Shown here piece after piece: positions 41,393-50,182 of a stretch of DNA of 64,000 nucleotides (positions are counted from its first letter, which is position 1; every line of letters starts with the position of its first letter). The notes beneath the pieces were generated by a model. It worked only from the letters and a program-made list of their open reading frames with translations, was not told where the DNA came from and made no database searches. Both the position numbers and the translations under genes were made by a program. This stretch comes from Nocardioides sp. URHA0020 (GTDB taxonomy: Bacteria; Actinomycetota; Actinomycetes; Propionibacteriales; Nocardioidaceae): positions 58,243 to 122,242 of the forward strand of contig NZ_KK211168.1 of NCBI RefSeq assembly GCF_000620705.1. The letters are read 5' to 3'.

Positions 41393-42160
41393 ATGAAGCG
41401 GGTCCGGGTCATCGGGGTCGGGCCGGGCGATCCCGACCAGGTCACCATCGAGGCGGTCACCGCGCTGCGCGAGGTCGCGTACTTCGTCGTCACCGACAAG
41501 TCCGGCCGCGGCGGCATGCCCGACCCTCTGGTCAACGCCCGCGAGCGATTGCTCGACCGGCACCTCGAGCGAGCGCCGGTGATCGTGCGGGTCGACGACC
41601 CCGAGCGCGAGCGCCGTCCGGACCGGACCGCCACGCAGGATGAGTACGACGCGGCGGTCGCGCGCTGGCACGAGGAGCGGCGGGCGGCGTACGAGGAGGC
41701 CCTGCTCTCCCACGACGGCGACGCGGGCTTCCTGGTGTGGGGCGACCCGGCGTTCTACGACTCCACGATCCGGATCCTCCAGTCGCTGCAGGCGCGTGGC
41801 CGCCTCGACCTCCAGCTGGACGTCGTCCCCGGCATCTCGAGCATCCAGCTGCTCGCCGCCCGGCACCGGATCGTGCTGCACGAGGTCGGCCAGGCCCTGC
41901 ACGTCACCAGCGGCCGCCGGCTGCACGAGGCGCTCGCCCAGGGGCAGGACAACATCGTGGTGATGCTCAACCGGGTGATCGAGCTCGACGGCCTCGAGGA
42001 GTGGTCGATCTGGTGGGGCGCCAACCTCGGCACCGCGTCCGAGGCGCTCGTCGCGGGCCGGGTCGGCGACGTGCTGCCGGCCATCGACGAGGCGCGAGAC
42101 CGGGTGCGCGCGGCAGCCGGCTGGGTGATGGACATCTTCCTGCTGCGCCGGGAGGCCTGA
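41393..42160 (+). CDS. cobF: Precorrin-6A synthase (deacetylating), CobF
   Basis: 255 residues. VRVIGVGPGDPDQVTIEAV is the SAM-methyltransferase start, followed by VWGDPAFYDSTIRILQSL and VVPGISSIQLLAARH, which are specific to CobF. It methylates precorrin-5 at C1 with loss of the acetyl group and marks the oxygen-dependent pathway. The stop overlaps the next start by one base (TGATG). Confidence 0.95.
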   Translation: MKRVRVIGVGPGDPDQVTIEAVTALREVAYFVVTDKSGRGGMPDPLVNARERLLDRHLERAPVIVRVDDPERERRPDRTATQDEYDAAVARWHEERRAAYEEALLSHDGDAGFLVWGDPAFYDSTIRILQSLQARGRLDLQLDVVPGISSIQLLAARHRIVLHEVGQALHVTSGRRLHEALAQGQDNIVVMLNRVIELDGLEEWSIWWGANLGTASEALVAGRVGDVLPAIDEARDRVRAAAGWVMDIFLLRREA

Positions 42161-42675
42161 TGGCCCACACGGTGCTCGTCGTCCCGGTGCCCGAGCTGGA
42201 GCCGTACGTCCTCGGACGCACCCACCACTACGACGCGTCCTTCGTCTCCGCCGACCCGGCGTTCGTGCACGCGCACATCACGGCGTTGGGCCCGTTCGTC
42301 GCCGAGCCGAGCGACGAGGACCTGGCCAGGGTGGGGGAGGTGGCGCGGCGTACGCCGGCCTTCGACTTCGACCTGGCACGGCTGGGGGAGTTCCCGGACG
42401 GGACCATCCACCTGCTCCCGGACCCCGACGACCCGTTCCGGGAGCTGACCGCACGCCTGGTCCAGGCGTTCCCCGAGTGCCCGCCGTACGGCGGTGCCGT
42501 CCCGGATCCGGTCCCGCACCTCACGCTCGACCGGCGCGCCGACGGCATCGACCGGGCATCCGTGGGCTCGGCCCTGGGCGACACCATGCCCGCGCGCTGC
42601 CGCGCCGACCGGCTGGCGCTCCACCGCTACGCCAACCACGGCTGCCGGGTCCTCGCCGAGTGGAAGCTCCCGTGA
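42160..42675 (+). CDS. 2H phosphoesterase (2'-5' RNA ligase-like)
   Basis: 171 residues. Two H-x-T motifs define the 2H fold: HITALGP near residue 43 and HLTLD near 130. It sits inside the cobF-cobQ operon with a 1-base overlap upstream and a GTGA overlap downstream, so it is made together with the cobalamin enzymes. No cobalamin step is known to use a 2H enzyme; cyclic-phosphate hydrolysis of a nucleotide-loop intermediate is one speculative idea. Confidence 0.82.
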   Translation: MAHTVLVVPVPELEPYVLGRTHHYDASFVSADPAFVHAHITALGPFVAEPSDEDLARVGEVARRTPAFDFDLARLGEFPDGTIHLLPDPDDPFRELTARLVQAFPECPPYGGAVPDPVPHLTLDRRADGIDRASVGSALGDTMPARCRADRLALHRYANHGCRVLAEWKLP

Positions 42676-44165
42676 CCGGCCTCCTGGTCGCCGGCACCAC
42701 GTCCGACGCGGGCAAGAGCATCGTGACGTCCGGACTCTGCCGGGCCTTCGTGCGACGCGGGGTCAAGGTCGCGCCGTTCAAGTCGCAGAACATGTCCAAC
42801 AACTCCATGGTCGTCGACGGGCCGACCGGCACCGGCGAGATCGGCCGCGCCCAGTGGGTGCAGGCGCTCGCGGCCCGCGTCGAGCCCGAGGTCGCGATGA
42901 ACCCGGTGCTGCTCAAGCCCGGGAGCGACCAGCGCAGCCACGTCGTGGTGCTCGGCCGACCGGCCGGCGAGGTCTCGTCGCGCGACTTCGTCGACGGCCG
43001 GCGGCACCTCGCGGCGGCGGCGTACGACGCCTTCGACGACCTCGCCTCCCGCTTCGACGTGGTCGTCGCCGAGGGCGCGGGCAGCCCGACCGAGATCAAC
43101 CTGCGGGCCAGCGACTACGTCAACATGGGGCTCGCGCAGCACGGTGGCCTGGCGACGGTGCTGGTGGGAGACATCGACCGCGGCGGCGTCTTCGCCTCGC
43201 TCTTCGGCAGCGTCGCCCTGCTGGCCCCGGACGACCAGCGCCTGGTGGCGGGGTTCGTCGTCAACCGCTTCCGCGGCGACGAGTCGCTGCTCGGGCCCGG
43301 GCTCACCGAGCTCGAGCAGCTGACGGGCCGGCGGGTGTACGGCGTGCTCCCCTTCAGCTCCGAGGTGTGGCTCGACAGCGAGGACACGCTGGACGTCGGC
43401 GACCGGCGGGTGACGGACGGGGCGGCGCCGCTGCGGGTCGCGGTCGTGCGATCACCCCGGATCAGCAACTTCACCGACATCGACGCGCTCGGCCTCGAGC
43501 CGGGGGTGGACGTCGTCTACGCCTCCGACGGCCGGTCGCTCGCCGACGCCGACCTGATCGTGCTGCCCGGCTCGCGAGCGACGCTCGCGGACCTGGCGTG
43601 GCTGCGCGCACGCGGCCTCGACCGCGCCGTGCTCGCCCACGCCGCCGCGGGTCGGCCGGTGCTCGGGATCTGCGGTGGCTTCCAGATGCTCGGCCGGACC
43701 GTGCGCGACCCCGACGGGGTGGAGGGCGCTGCGGGAGCGGTGGCCGAGGGTCTCGGGCTGCTCGACGCCGAGACCGTCTTCGGGGCCGACAAGGTGCTGC
43801 GGCTGCCCCGCGGCACCGCGCTGGGAGCGGACGTCGGCGGCTACGAGATCCACCACGGCCGGGTGTCCGTCGGCTCCGCGGAGGGCTTCCTGGGCGGCGC
43901 CCGTGACGGCCACGTGTTCGGCACCATGTGGCACGGCTGCCTCGAGCACGACGCCTTCCGCTCGGCGCTGCTGGTCGAGGTCGCCCGGCTCACCGGCCAC
44001 GCCTGGACGTCGTCCGGCGTCAGCTTCGCCGCCGCGCGCGAGCGCCGCCTCGACCTGCTCGGCGACCTGGTGGAGCACCACCTCGACGTCGACGCGCTGC
44101 TCGACCTCGCCACCTCCGGAGCGCCGGGGTCGATGCCGGTGCTGCCGCCGGGGGACCGGCGATGA
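42672..44165 (+). CDS. cobQ: Cobyric acid synthase CobQ
   Basis: 497 residues from GTG 42672 (GTGA overlap). The N-terminal ATPase part has [20 protein letters not shown], then [14 protein letters not shown] and [13 protein letters not shown]. The C-terminal class I amidotransferase-like part has [14 protein letters not shown] with its cysteine nucleophile and [12 protein letters not shown]. It amidates four side chains of adenosylcobyrinic acid a,c-diamide using glutamine and ATP. Coupled to cobK downstream by ATGA. Confidence 0.96.
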   Translation: MTGLLVAGTTSDAGKSIVTSGLCRAFVRRGVKVAPFKSQNMSNNSMVVDGPTGTGEIGRAQWVQALAARVEPEVAMNPVLLKPGSDQRSHVVVLGRPAGEVSSRDFVDGRRHLAAAAYDAFDDLASRFDVVVAEGAGSPTEINLRASDYVNMGLAQHGGLATVLVGDIDRGGVFASLFGSVALLAPDDQRLVAGFVVNRFRGDESLLGPGLTELEQLTGRRVYGVLPFSSEVWLDSEDTLDVGDRRVTDGAAPLRVAVVRSPRISNFTDIDALGLEPGVDVVYASDGRSLADADLIVLPGSRATLADLAWLRARGLDRAVLAHAAAGRPVLGICGGFQMLGRTVRDPDGVEGAAGAVAEGLGLLDAETVFGADKVLRLPRGTALGADVGGYEIHHGRVSVGSAEGFLGGARDGHVFGTMWHGCLEHDAFRSALLVEVARLTGHAWTSSGVSFAAARERRLDLLGDLVEHHLDVDALLDLATSGAPGSMPVLPPGDRR

Positions 44166-44917
44166 GGGTCCTGGTCCTGGGCGGTACGGCGGAGGCCCGG
44201 GCGCTGGCCGCGATCCTGGTCGGCGCCGGGACCGACGTCATGACGTCGCTGGCCGGCCGGGTGGCCGAGCCGCGGCTGCCGGTCGGCGGGGTGCGGATCG
44301 GTGGCTTCGGCGGTGCGGCCGGGCTGGCGGCGTACGCCGAAGACTTCGATGCCGTCGTCGACGCGACTCACCCCTTCGCTACGCAGATCTCGGCGCACGC
44401 GGCGCGGGCCTGCGTCGGCGTGCCCCTGCTGCGGCTGCAGCGTCCCGGCTGGGACGGCGACTGGACCTGGGTCGAGGACCACGACGCGGCGGCGACCGCG
44501 GCCGCGGGACTGGGGGACCGGCCGTTCCTGACGGTCGGGCGGCAGTCGCTCGACCGCTTCGCCGGGCCGCTGGCCGAGCGCCACGCGCTCGTGCGGGTCG
44601 TGGACGAGCCGGAGCTGACGGTGCCGAGCACGTGGGAGGTGCTGCGCGACCGCGGGCCCTACCGGCTGGAGGACGAGGTCGCGCTGATGCAGCGGCACCG
44701 CTGCGACGTGCTGGTCACCAAGGACTCCGGTGGCTCGCACACGTGGCCCAAGATGCAGGCCGCGGCGGCGCTGGGCGTCCCGGTCGTCATCGTACGCCGT
44801 CCGCCCGCCCCGCCCGGGGTCGAGACCGTCAGCGACGTCGAGGCCGCAGCGCGATGGGTGCGATCGCGACCAGCGCGCCGACCCCCACCCGGCTCGCCAG
44901 CCGCCGGGCGCGGGTGA
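44162..44917 (+). CDS. cobK: Precorrin-6A reductase CobK
   Basis: 251 residues, ATGA overlap with cob[15 protein letters not shown] is the dinucleotide-binding start and [18 protein letters not shown] is the family signature, followed by [18 protein letters not shown]. It reduces precorrin-6A to dihydro-precorrin-6A with NADPH. The last 89 bases overlap the convergent end of cobD, and the C-terminal tail ([16 protein letters not shown]) is probably a by-product of that overlap. Confidence 0.93.
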   Translation: MRVLVLGGTAEARALAAILVGAGTDVMTSLAGRVAEPRLPVGGVRIGGFGGAAGLAAYAEDFDAVVDATHPFATQISAHAARACVGVPLLRLQRPGWDGDWTWVEDHDAAATAAAGLGDRPFLTVGRQSLDRFAGPLAERHALVRVVDEPELTVPSTWEVLRDRGPYRLEDEVALMQRHRCDVLVTKDSGGSHTWPKMQAAAALGVPVVIVRRPPAPPGVETVSDVEAAARWVRSRPARRPPPGSPAAGRG

Positions 44918-45734
44918 TGTCGTGGGCGTCCGGAGCACGACCGTCGCCGAGCACCTGCCGGTCCTCGACCCGACCGGCATAGACGTTGACGCCACCGAGG
45001 CGCACGCCGAGCGCGCCGGCGAACGCCGCCTCGACGGGCCCGGCGTTGGGGCTCGGGTGGCCGGGCGCGTCCCGGCGCCAGGCAGCCCGGGCGGCCGACC
45101 GGTCCTCGCCCAGGAGCACGGCGAGCGCCGCGGTCAGCCGCGAGGCGGGCAGGTTGAGGACGTCGTCGAGCCGGGCCGCCGCCCAGCCGAACCGCTCGTA
45201 GCGCGGGCTCCGGTGACCGACCATCGCGTCGAGCGTGTTGGCGGCGCGGTAGGCCAGCAGCCCCGGCGGGCCGAGCAGGGCGCCCCACACCAGCGGCGCG
45301 ACGACGGCGTCGGAGGTGTTCTCGGCGACCGACTCGATCACCGCCCGCGCGATGGCGGCCTCGTCGAGCCGGCTCGTGTCGCGGCCGACGAGGTGCGTGA
45401 GGCGCCGGCGGGCCCCGGGCAGGTCGCCTTCCTCGAGCAGGCGCTGGACGGCCGCGGCCTCCCGGTCGAGGGAGCGTCCGCCGAGGACCGCCCAGGTGGC
45501 GACCGCGGTGCCGATCACGCCCGGTCGGCGCGTGCCCAGCGCCGTGGCGGCACCCACCAGGAGCGTCACGTGGACGACCCCGGGGAGCCGCCGGTCGGCG
45601 TACGTCACCCGCTCGAGCGCCGCCGCCGCGCGCCCGAAGCCCGCGACCGGGTGCCACCGCGCCGGGTCGCCCCACCGTCGGTCGGCGGCGAAGCCCGCCA
45701 CCAGACCGAGCAGCCGCCCACTCAAGGGAGTCAT
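44829..45734 (-). CDS. cobD: Cobalamin biosynthesis protein CobD (CbiB)
   Basis: 301 residues, membrane protein of the CbiB/CobD family, with [59 protein letters not shown] and a C-terminal hydrophobic helix. It attaches the aminopropanol (phosphate) arm to adenosylcobyric acid. Its start codon is only two bases from that of cobU on the other strand, so each gene's ribosome site lies inside the other's coding sequence. It ends inside cobK. Confidence 0.93.
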   Translation of the reverse strand: MTPLSGRLLGLVAGFAADRRWGDPARWHPVAGFGRAAAALERVTYADRRLPGVVHVTLLVGAATALGTRRPGVIGTAVATWAVLGGRSLDREAAAVQRLLEEGDLPGARRRLTHLVGRDTSRLDEAAIARAVIESVAENTSDAVVAPLVWGALLGPPGLLAYRAANTLDAMVGHRSPRYERFGWAAARLDDVLNLPASRLTAALAVLLGEDRSAARAAWRRDAPGHPSPNAGPVEAAFAGALGVRLGGVNVYAGRVEDRQVLGDGRAPDAHDITRARRLASRVGVGALVAIAPIALRPRRR

Positions 45735-45736
45735 CG

Positions 45737-46255
45737 ATGAGGGTCCTGGTCACCGGCGGCGTCCGGTCCGGCAAGTCGCGGCACGCGGAGGGCCTGCTGG
45801 AGGGAGCGAGCGCGGTGCGGTACGTCGCGCCGGGACCGGTGCGCGACGACGCCGACTGGCAGCAGCGGATCGCGGCGCACCGCGCGCGTCGGCCCGACGA
45901 CTGGAGCACGCTCGAGACCGGTGACCTGGTGACCGCCCTCGCCACCCGGGACGACGTGCTCGTGGACTGCCTCGGCACCTGGCTGACGCGCACGGTCGAC
46001 GACGTCGGGCTGTGGGAGGCGCCGATGCCCGAGCTGTCGGCGTACGTCGACGCCGAGGTCGACCGTGCTCTGACGGCACTGTCGGCGGCCGGTGGCAGCG
46101 TGGTCCTGGTGACCAACGAGGTCGGGATGGGGGTGGTGCCGGGACATCGGTCGGGACGGGTCTTCCGGGACCTGCTCGGGTCGGTCAACCAGCGGTTCGG
46201 GGGCGCGTGCGACGAGGTGCACCTCGTCGTGGCGGGTCGGGTGCTGAGGCTCTGA
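45737..46255 (+). CDS. cobU: Adenosylcobinamide kinase / guanylyltransferase CobU
   Basis: 172 residues. The Walker A loop TGGVRSGKSRHAE (residues 6-18), then VDCLGTWLTR and VLVTNEVGMGVVPGHRSGR are diagnostic. It phosphorylates adenosylcobinamide and adds GMP. AGGGAG (within the cobD start region) gives the RBS. It ends two bases from the convergent end of cobS. Confidence 0.95.
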   Translation: MRVLVTGGVRSGKSRHAEGLLEGASAVRYVAPGPVRDDADWQQRIAAHRARRPDDWSTLETGDLVTALATRDDVLVDCLGTWLTRTVDDVGLWEAPMPELSAYVDAEVDRALTALSAAGGSVVLVTNEVGMGVVPGHRSGRVFRDLLGSVNQRFGGACDEVHLVVAGRVLRL

Positions 46256-46257
46256 GC

Positions 46258-46956
46258 TCACAGCCACGCCCAGGTGAGCAGCGTGGTGGCGAGGGCGAGC
46301 TCGATGCCGGCCCCGAAGACGTCGCCGGTGACTCCGCCGAAGCGCGTCGTCGCACGGCGCACCAGCAGCAGCACGGCGATCCCGCCGGTGACGGAGAGCA
46401 GCACGCCGCCGATCGCCGCGAGCGGCAGCGGCACGGTGCGCGTGTAGGTGTCGCCGAGCCCACCGGGACGAGCCGATGGCACCCGCGAGCAGCAGGTGAC
46501 CCACAGGGCGCACCGCGACAGGCAGACGAGCGCGCCCGCGAGCAGGGCGAGCGCGGCGGTGTCGACGTACGCCGTCAGAGCGCCGGCCTGGACACCGGCG
46601 ACCACGACGGTGGTGACCACGCCGGCGGGACCACTGGTGCCGGTCTTCATCACGGCCAGTGATCGCTCGCGGTCGTACGACGCGGTCAGCCCGTCGGCCA
46701 CGTCGGAGAGTCCGTCCCAGTGCAGGGCGCGGGACCCGGCGGCGAGCGCGCCGACGGCGACGAACGCGACCGCCAGTGGGGGCAGGTCGGCGAGGCCGCC
46801 GAGCCAGAGGAGAGCGGCGACCAGCGCGCCGAGGGGCACGACCGCGAGCGGGGCCAGCAGCATCGCGTGGCGCGCCGTCACGCGGTCGACCTGCCGGGGC
46901 GCTCGGACCGGGATCGCGGTGAGCGTCCCGGTCGCGAGCCGCCAGGCGTCAGGCAT
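46258..46956 (-). CDS. cobS: Adenosylcobinamide-GDP ribazoletransferase CobS
   Basis: 232 residues, several membrane helices. The signature GSRALHWDGLSDVADGL with DRERSLAVMKTGTSGPAGVV is clear. It joins adenosylcobinamide-GDP to alpha-ribazole. The start lies 8 bases inside the end of cobT, so the two are coupled. Last gene of the minus-strand cbtB-cbtA-cobT-cobS set. Confidence 0.94.
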   Translation of the reverse strand: MPDAWRLATGTLTAIPVRAPRQVDRVTARHAMLLAPLAVVPLGALVAALLWLGGLADLPPLAVAFVAVGALAAGSRALHWDGLSDVADGLTASYDRERSLAVMKTGTSGPAGVVTTVVVAGVQAGALTAYVDTAALALLAGALVCLSRCALWVTCCSRVPSARPGGLGDTYTRTVPLPLAAIGGVLLSVTGGIAVLLLVRRATTRFGGVTGDVFGAGIELALATTLLTWAWL

Positions 46957-47992
46957 CGGGTGGCAGCAGCTCGGACAGCAGCGCCACGTCGCGCAGCAGC
47001 GCGACCGCGCTGCGCAGCACGGGGACGGCGGCCACCGCGCCGCTGCCCTCGCCGAGCCCCAGGCCCAGGTCGAGCACCGGCTCGAGGCCGAGCTTGGCGA
47101 GCGCGAGCGACTGCGCGGGCTCGGTCGAGCGGTGGCCGGCCGCGAACCATGCGGCCGCCCCGGGGGCGATCCGGTCGGCGGTGAGGGCGCAGGCCACGGC
47201 CATCAGCCCGTCGAGGAGCACCGGCACTCCCTGGCGGGCGGCCTCGAGCAGGTAGCCGGTGCTGGCCGCCAGGTCGGCGCTGGCGAGGGCGGTGAGGCAC
47301 GCGACCGGGTCGTCGGTCCGGTCGGCCGTCCGGTCGAGCGCCTGCTGGAGGACGTGCTCCTTGTGGGCCAGCGCGGCATCGTCGATGCCGGTGCCCCGGC
47401 CGACGACCTCGCTGGCCGGCAGTCCCAGGCCGGCCGCGACCAGAGCGGCCGCCGGCGTGGTGTTGCCGATGCCCATGTCGCCGCTGAGCAGCAGCTGCGC
47501 GCCGGCCGCGATCTCCTCGCGGGCGACGATCGCCCCGGCCTCCAGGGCCCGCCGCGTCTCCTCGGCGGTGAGGGCGTCCTCGAGGTGGATGGCGCCCGAG
47601 GAGCGGCGCACCTTGTGACGGCGTACGTCGTCCGGCACCCCCACCAGGTCGTCGTCGACCCCGAGGTCCAGCACCCGGACCGCGACACCGTGCGCCCGGG
47701 CGAGCGCGGAGACCCCGGCCCGGCCGGCGAGGAAGGTCCGGACCATGGCGGCGGTGATCTCCGGCGGGTACGCCGAGACGCCGTGCCGCGCGACGCCGTG
47801 GTCACCGGCGAAGATCACCAGGCGCACGTCGGTCAGCTCGCGGGGCGGGCACTCGCCCTGCGTCGCGGCCAGCCAGACCGCGAGATCTCCCAGCCGCCCC
47901 AGGGCACCTGGCGGCGTGGCCAGGGCGGCCAGGCGCTCGGCACCAGCCGCCGCGATGTCCGGGGAGGGGGCGTCGACGGACGACGCGGTCAC
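46949..47992 (-). CDS. cobT: Nicotinate-nucleotide-dimethylbenzimidazole phosphoribosyltransferase CobT
   Basis: 347 residues from GTG 47992 (GTGA overlap with cbtA). TPPGALGRLGDLAVWLA, VIFAGDHGVARHGVSAYPPE, LSGDMGIGNTTPAAAL and the C-terminal LGLGEGSGAVAA, with the catalytic glutamate, are all present. It makes alpha-ribazole phosphate for the lower nucleotide loop. Confidence 0.96.
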   Translation of the reverse strand: MTASSVDAPSPDIAAAGAERLAALATPPGALGRLGDLAVWLAATQGECPPRELTDVRLVIFAGDHGVARHGVSAYPPEITAAMVRTFLAGRAGVSALARAHGVAVRVLDLGVDDDLVGVPDDVRRHKVRRSSGAIHLEDALTAEETRRALEAGAIVAREEIAAGAQLLLSGDMGIGNTTPAAALVAAGLGLPASEVVGRGTGIDDAALAHKEHVLQQALDRTADRTDDPVACLTALASADLAASTGYLLEAARQGVPVLLDGLMAVACALTADRIAPGAAAWFAAGHRSTEPAQSLALAKLGLEPVLDLGLGLGEGSGAVAAVPVLRSAVALLRDVALLSELLPPDA

Positions 47993-48780
47993 AGGCTGGC
48001 CGCCAGCTCGCGTCGCTCGGTCCGGGCGACGTCCTGGCGGTGCAGCCGACCGACCAGTCCGGCGAGACCGATCCCGATGCCGGCCCAGAGCGTGGCGGAG
48101 GTGATCAGCGAGGCCCGCCGGAAGTACCAGAGCAGGTCGGCGGGGAAGTCGCCGAGCTCGTCGACCGTCGGGAGCAGCTGGCCGGCGACGACCATCGCGA
48201 CGACGTACAGGCCCGCGCCGGACAGCACCCCGGCGTACGCGCCGGAGTGCTCGCTGACCCGCACGGCCACCAACGTCGACAGCGCCGCGAACGCGAGCGA
48301 GACGAGCAGGAACGCGAAGTACCAGCTGGTCCGGTCGCCGATGGTCTCGCCGCTGCCGACCGCGGGCGGCGTCGCGGGGTACTTCAGGAACGGCACCAGC
48401 GCGAAGGAGACGAAGCCGATCAGCGCGACGGTGGCCGTGGACTGGCCGGGGGTCATCCGGCCGAGGCGGCCGACGGCGGCTGCGGCGAGCAGCGCGACGA
48501 TGCCGCCGAGAGCGGTGCCGACGACCAGGGTCCCGGTGAGCAGACCCCAGGTCCGCTGGTTGCCGCGGGAGACGACGGTCCCGTCCTCCTCGTGCGTGTG
48601 GCCGGCGGTCGCCCCCTCGTGGGTGTGCCCGTCGGCGGACTCAGTCGCGGGCCGGGCCTCCTCGAGCGCGATCGCGGCCTCGACGTGCGGCTCACCGACC
48701 TGGTGGGCGACGAGGAACGTGGCGAAGCCGGCGAGCAGGCCGACGAGCAGCCCCCTCACGAGCAGGGCTCGTGCGGTCAC
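47989..48780 (-). CDS. cbtA: Cobalt transporter subunit CbtA
   Basis: 263 residues, GTG start, about five to six membrane helices. After the first helix comes a His-rich loop with two HTHE stretches, as expected for metal capture. SWYFAFLLVSLAFAALSTLV and WAGIGIGLAGLVGRLHRQDV are in later helices. CbtA and the small CbtB form a B12-regulated cobalt importer; the riboswitch before cbtB fits that. Confidence 0.92.
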   Translation of the reverse strand: MTARALLVRGLLVGLLAGFATFLVAHQVGEPHVEAAIALEEARPATESADGHTHEGATAGHTHEEDGTVVSRGNQRTWGLLTGTLVVGTALGGIVALLAAAAVGRLGRMTPGQSTATVALIGFVSFALVPFLKYPATPPAVGSGETIGDRTSWYFAFLLVSLAFAALSTLVAVRVSEHSGAYAGVLSGAGLYVVAMVVAGQLLPTVDELGDFPADLLWYFRRASLITSATLWAGIGIGLAGLVGRLHRQDVARTERRELAASL

Positions 48781-48792
48781 GTCAGCGCCCGC

Positions 48793-49014
48793 TCAGTGGC
48801 AGGGGTAGCCGAGCAGGTGCCGGCTGTCGTGGACCCACTCGTGGACCGCGTTGCCGGACGGGATCGAGACGGCGCCCTGGTCGGCGCTGATGAAGAAGAG
48901 CGCCAGGATGGCCAGGAGCCCGAAGAGGAGGGCCCACGGGGCGATCTCGCGGAAGGGGATCGAGGGGATCTCGACGGCGGGCCCGGCGACGGGGATGGCA
49001 GACGACTGCGACAT
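48793..49014 (-). CDS. cbtB: Cobalt transporter subunit CbtB
   Basis: 73 residues, one membrane helix (APWALLFGLLAILALFFISA) and a C-terminal metal-binding-like HEWVHDSRHLLGYPCH. This single-helix, His-ended layout defines CbtB. GAGGAGG lies just before the ATG. Separated by 12 bases from cbtA and directly downstream of a cobalamin riboswitch. Confidence 0.92.
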   Translation of the reverse strand: MSQSSAIPVAGPAVEIPSIPFREIAPWALLFGLLAILALFFISADQGAVSIPSGNAVHEWVHDSRHLLGYPCH

Positions 49015-49054
49015 GGTGCCTCCTCAGGGATGCGTGCGTCCCTGTTCGAATGGG

Positions 49055-49173
49055 TGGAAGCGGACCTTCGGGTCTGACTTCACCGCACTCCGGATGGTGC
49101 TCGGAGGCGATGTCACAGTAGCGCGACTGTGCCGGAGTCTCACCGGCTTCCTCGTGCCCGCGGCGTCAGCCTA
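49055..49173 (-). promoter_or_regulatory. Cobalamin riboswitch upstream of cbtB
   Basis: On the minus strand the core is GAGGAAGCCGGTGAGACTCC, then a B12-box variant CGCGCTACTGTGA and, further on, GTCAGACC. A TAGGCT -10 box (49168-49173) lies about 10 bases before the fold, overlapping the end of cobC. It should shut down cobalt import when cobalamin is plentiful. Confidence 0.9.
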
Positions 49174-50182
49174 GGGCATCGAGCGACAGGGCGGACAGCG
49201 CATCCAGGAGCGACCTGGTCCGCGCCGGTGGGCGTACGGCGATCCGCACCCACGTGGCGTCGAGACCGGGGAACGTGTCGGCCCGTCGTACGGCGACGCC
49301 GGCGTCGCGCAGGGCGCCGTGCACGCCCTCGCCGACCCGGGCGAGCACGAAGCTGGCCTGCGACGGGAGGTGGTGGATCCCCATGGTTGACAGGGATTCC
49401 TGCAGTTCGCGACGCCACGCGACGATCTGCTCGGCTCGCCGGTCGGACTCGGCGGCCGCCTCGCGCGAGCAGCAGGCGACCATCGCGGCGGACGCGCTGC
49501 TCGAGACCGACCACGGCACCTGCCCGGTCCGCAGGTCGGCCACGAGTGCGGGCTCGGCGAGCAGGTAGCCGGCCCGCACGCCCGGGATGCCCCAGTGCTT
49601 GGTGAGGCTGCGCGTCACGACCAGACCGGGGTGCCGGTGGGCCGTGAGGGTCTCGGGCTCACCGGGCACCGCGTCCATGAACGCCTCGTCGACCACCACG
49701 ACGCGGCCGTCGCGCAGCAGCGCCTCGATCGTCGCGCGCGGGTGCAGCACGCCGGTCGGGTTGGTGGGGTTGCCGATCACGACCAGGTCCGCGTCGTCGG
49801 GCACGGCGCCGGGGTCGAGCACGAAGGGCTCGGGCAGCACCACCTCGGTCACCCGGTGCCCCGCCTGCTCGAGGGCGGCGTGCGGCTCCGTGAACTGGGG
49901 GTGCACGACCACTGGTCGCGACCACGCGCGGAGCCGGGCGACCAGCCAGAACGCCTCGGCCGCACCGGCGGTGGCCAGCACATCGCCCGGCGCGCGACCG
50001 TGCCGGGCGGCCAGGGCCGCCTCGGCCGTCGCCGCGGACGGGTAGCGGCCGGCGGCGTCGAGGCCCGCCTGCAGCGCGGTGTCGAGCCACGGCGGTCGCG
50101 GCCCGTCGTACACGTTGACGGCGAAGTCGGCCATCCCGGCGCGGACCTCGGCGTCGCCGTGGTGCCGCAGGGGCTCATCCAT
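49166..50182 (-). CDS. cobC: Threonine-phosphate decarboxylase-like aminotransferase CobC
   Basis: 338 residues, fold-type I PLP enzyme. VIGNPTNPTGVLHP, VVVDEAFMDAVPGE and TRSLTKHWGIPGVRAGYLLA (PLP lysine) are as in CobC/HisC-type enzymes. In this locus it should provide the (R)-1-amino-2-propanol arm from threonine phosphate. Start overlaps the end of cobB by 8 bases. An unusual aromatic-amino-acid or histidinol-phosphate role cannot be excluded from sequence alone. Confidence 0.88.
   Translation of the reverse strand: MDEPLRHHGDAEVRAGMADFAVNVYDGPRPPWLDTALQAGLDAAGRYPSAATAEAALAARHGRAPGDVLATAGAAEAFWLVARLRAWSRPVVVHPQFTEPHAALEQAGHRVTEVVLPEPFVLDPGAVPDDADLVVIGNPTNPTGVLHPRATIEALLRDGRVVVVDEAFMDAVPGEPETLTAHRHPGLVVTRSLTKHWGIPGVRAGYLLAEPALVADLRTGQVPWSVSSSASAAMVACCSREAAAESDRRAEQIVAWRRELQESLSTMGIHHLPSQASFVLARVGEGVHGALRDAGVAVRRADTFPGLDATWVRIAVRPPARTRSLLDALSALSLDALG

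Noticed and set aside
37318..41634. Open frame of 1438 codons antisense to cobN
   Set aside because: Length is explained by strong third-position GC bias in cobN; no domain appears and it runs through the riboswitch and the repeats.
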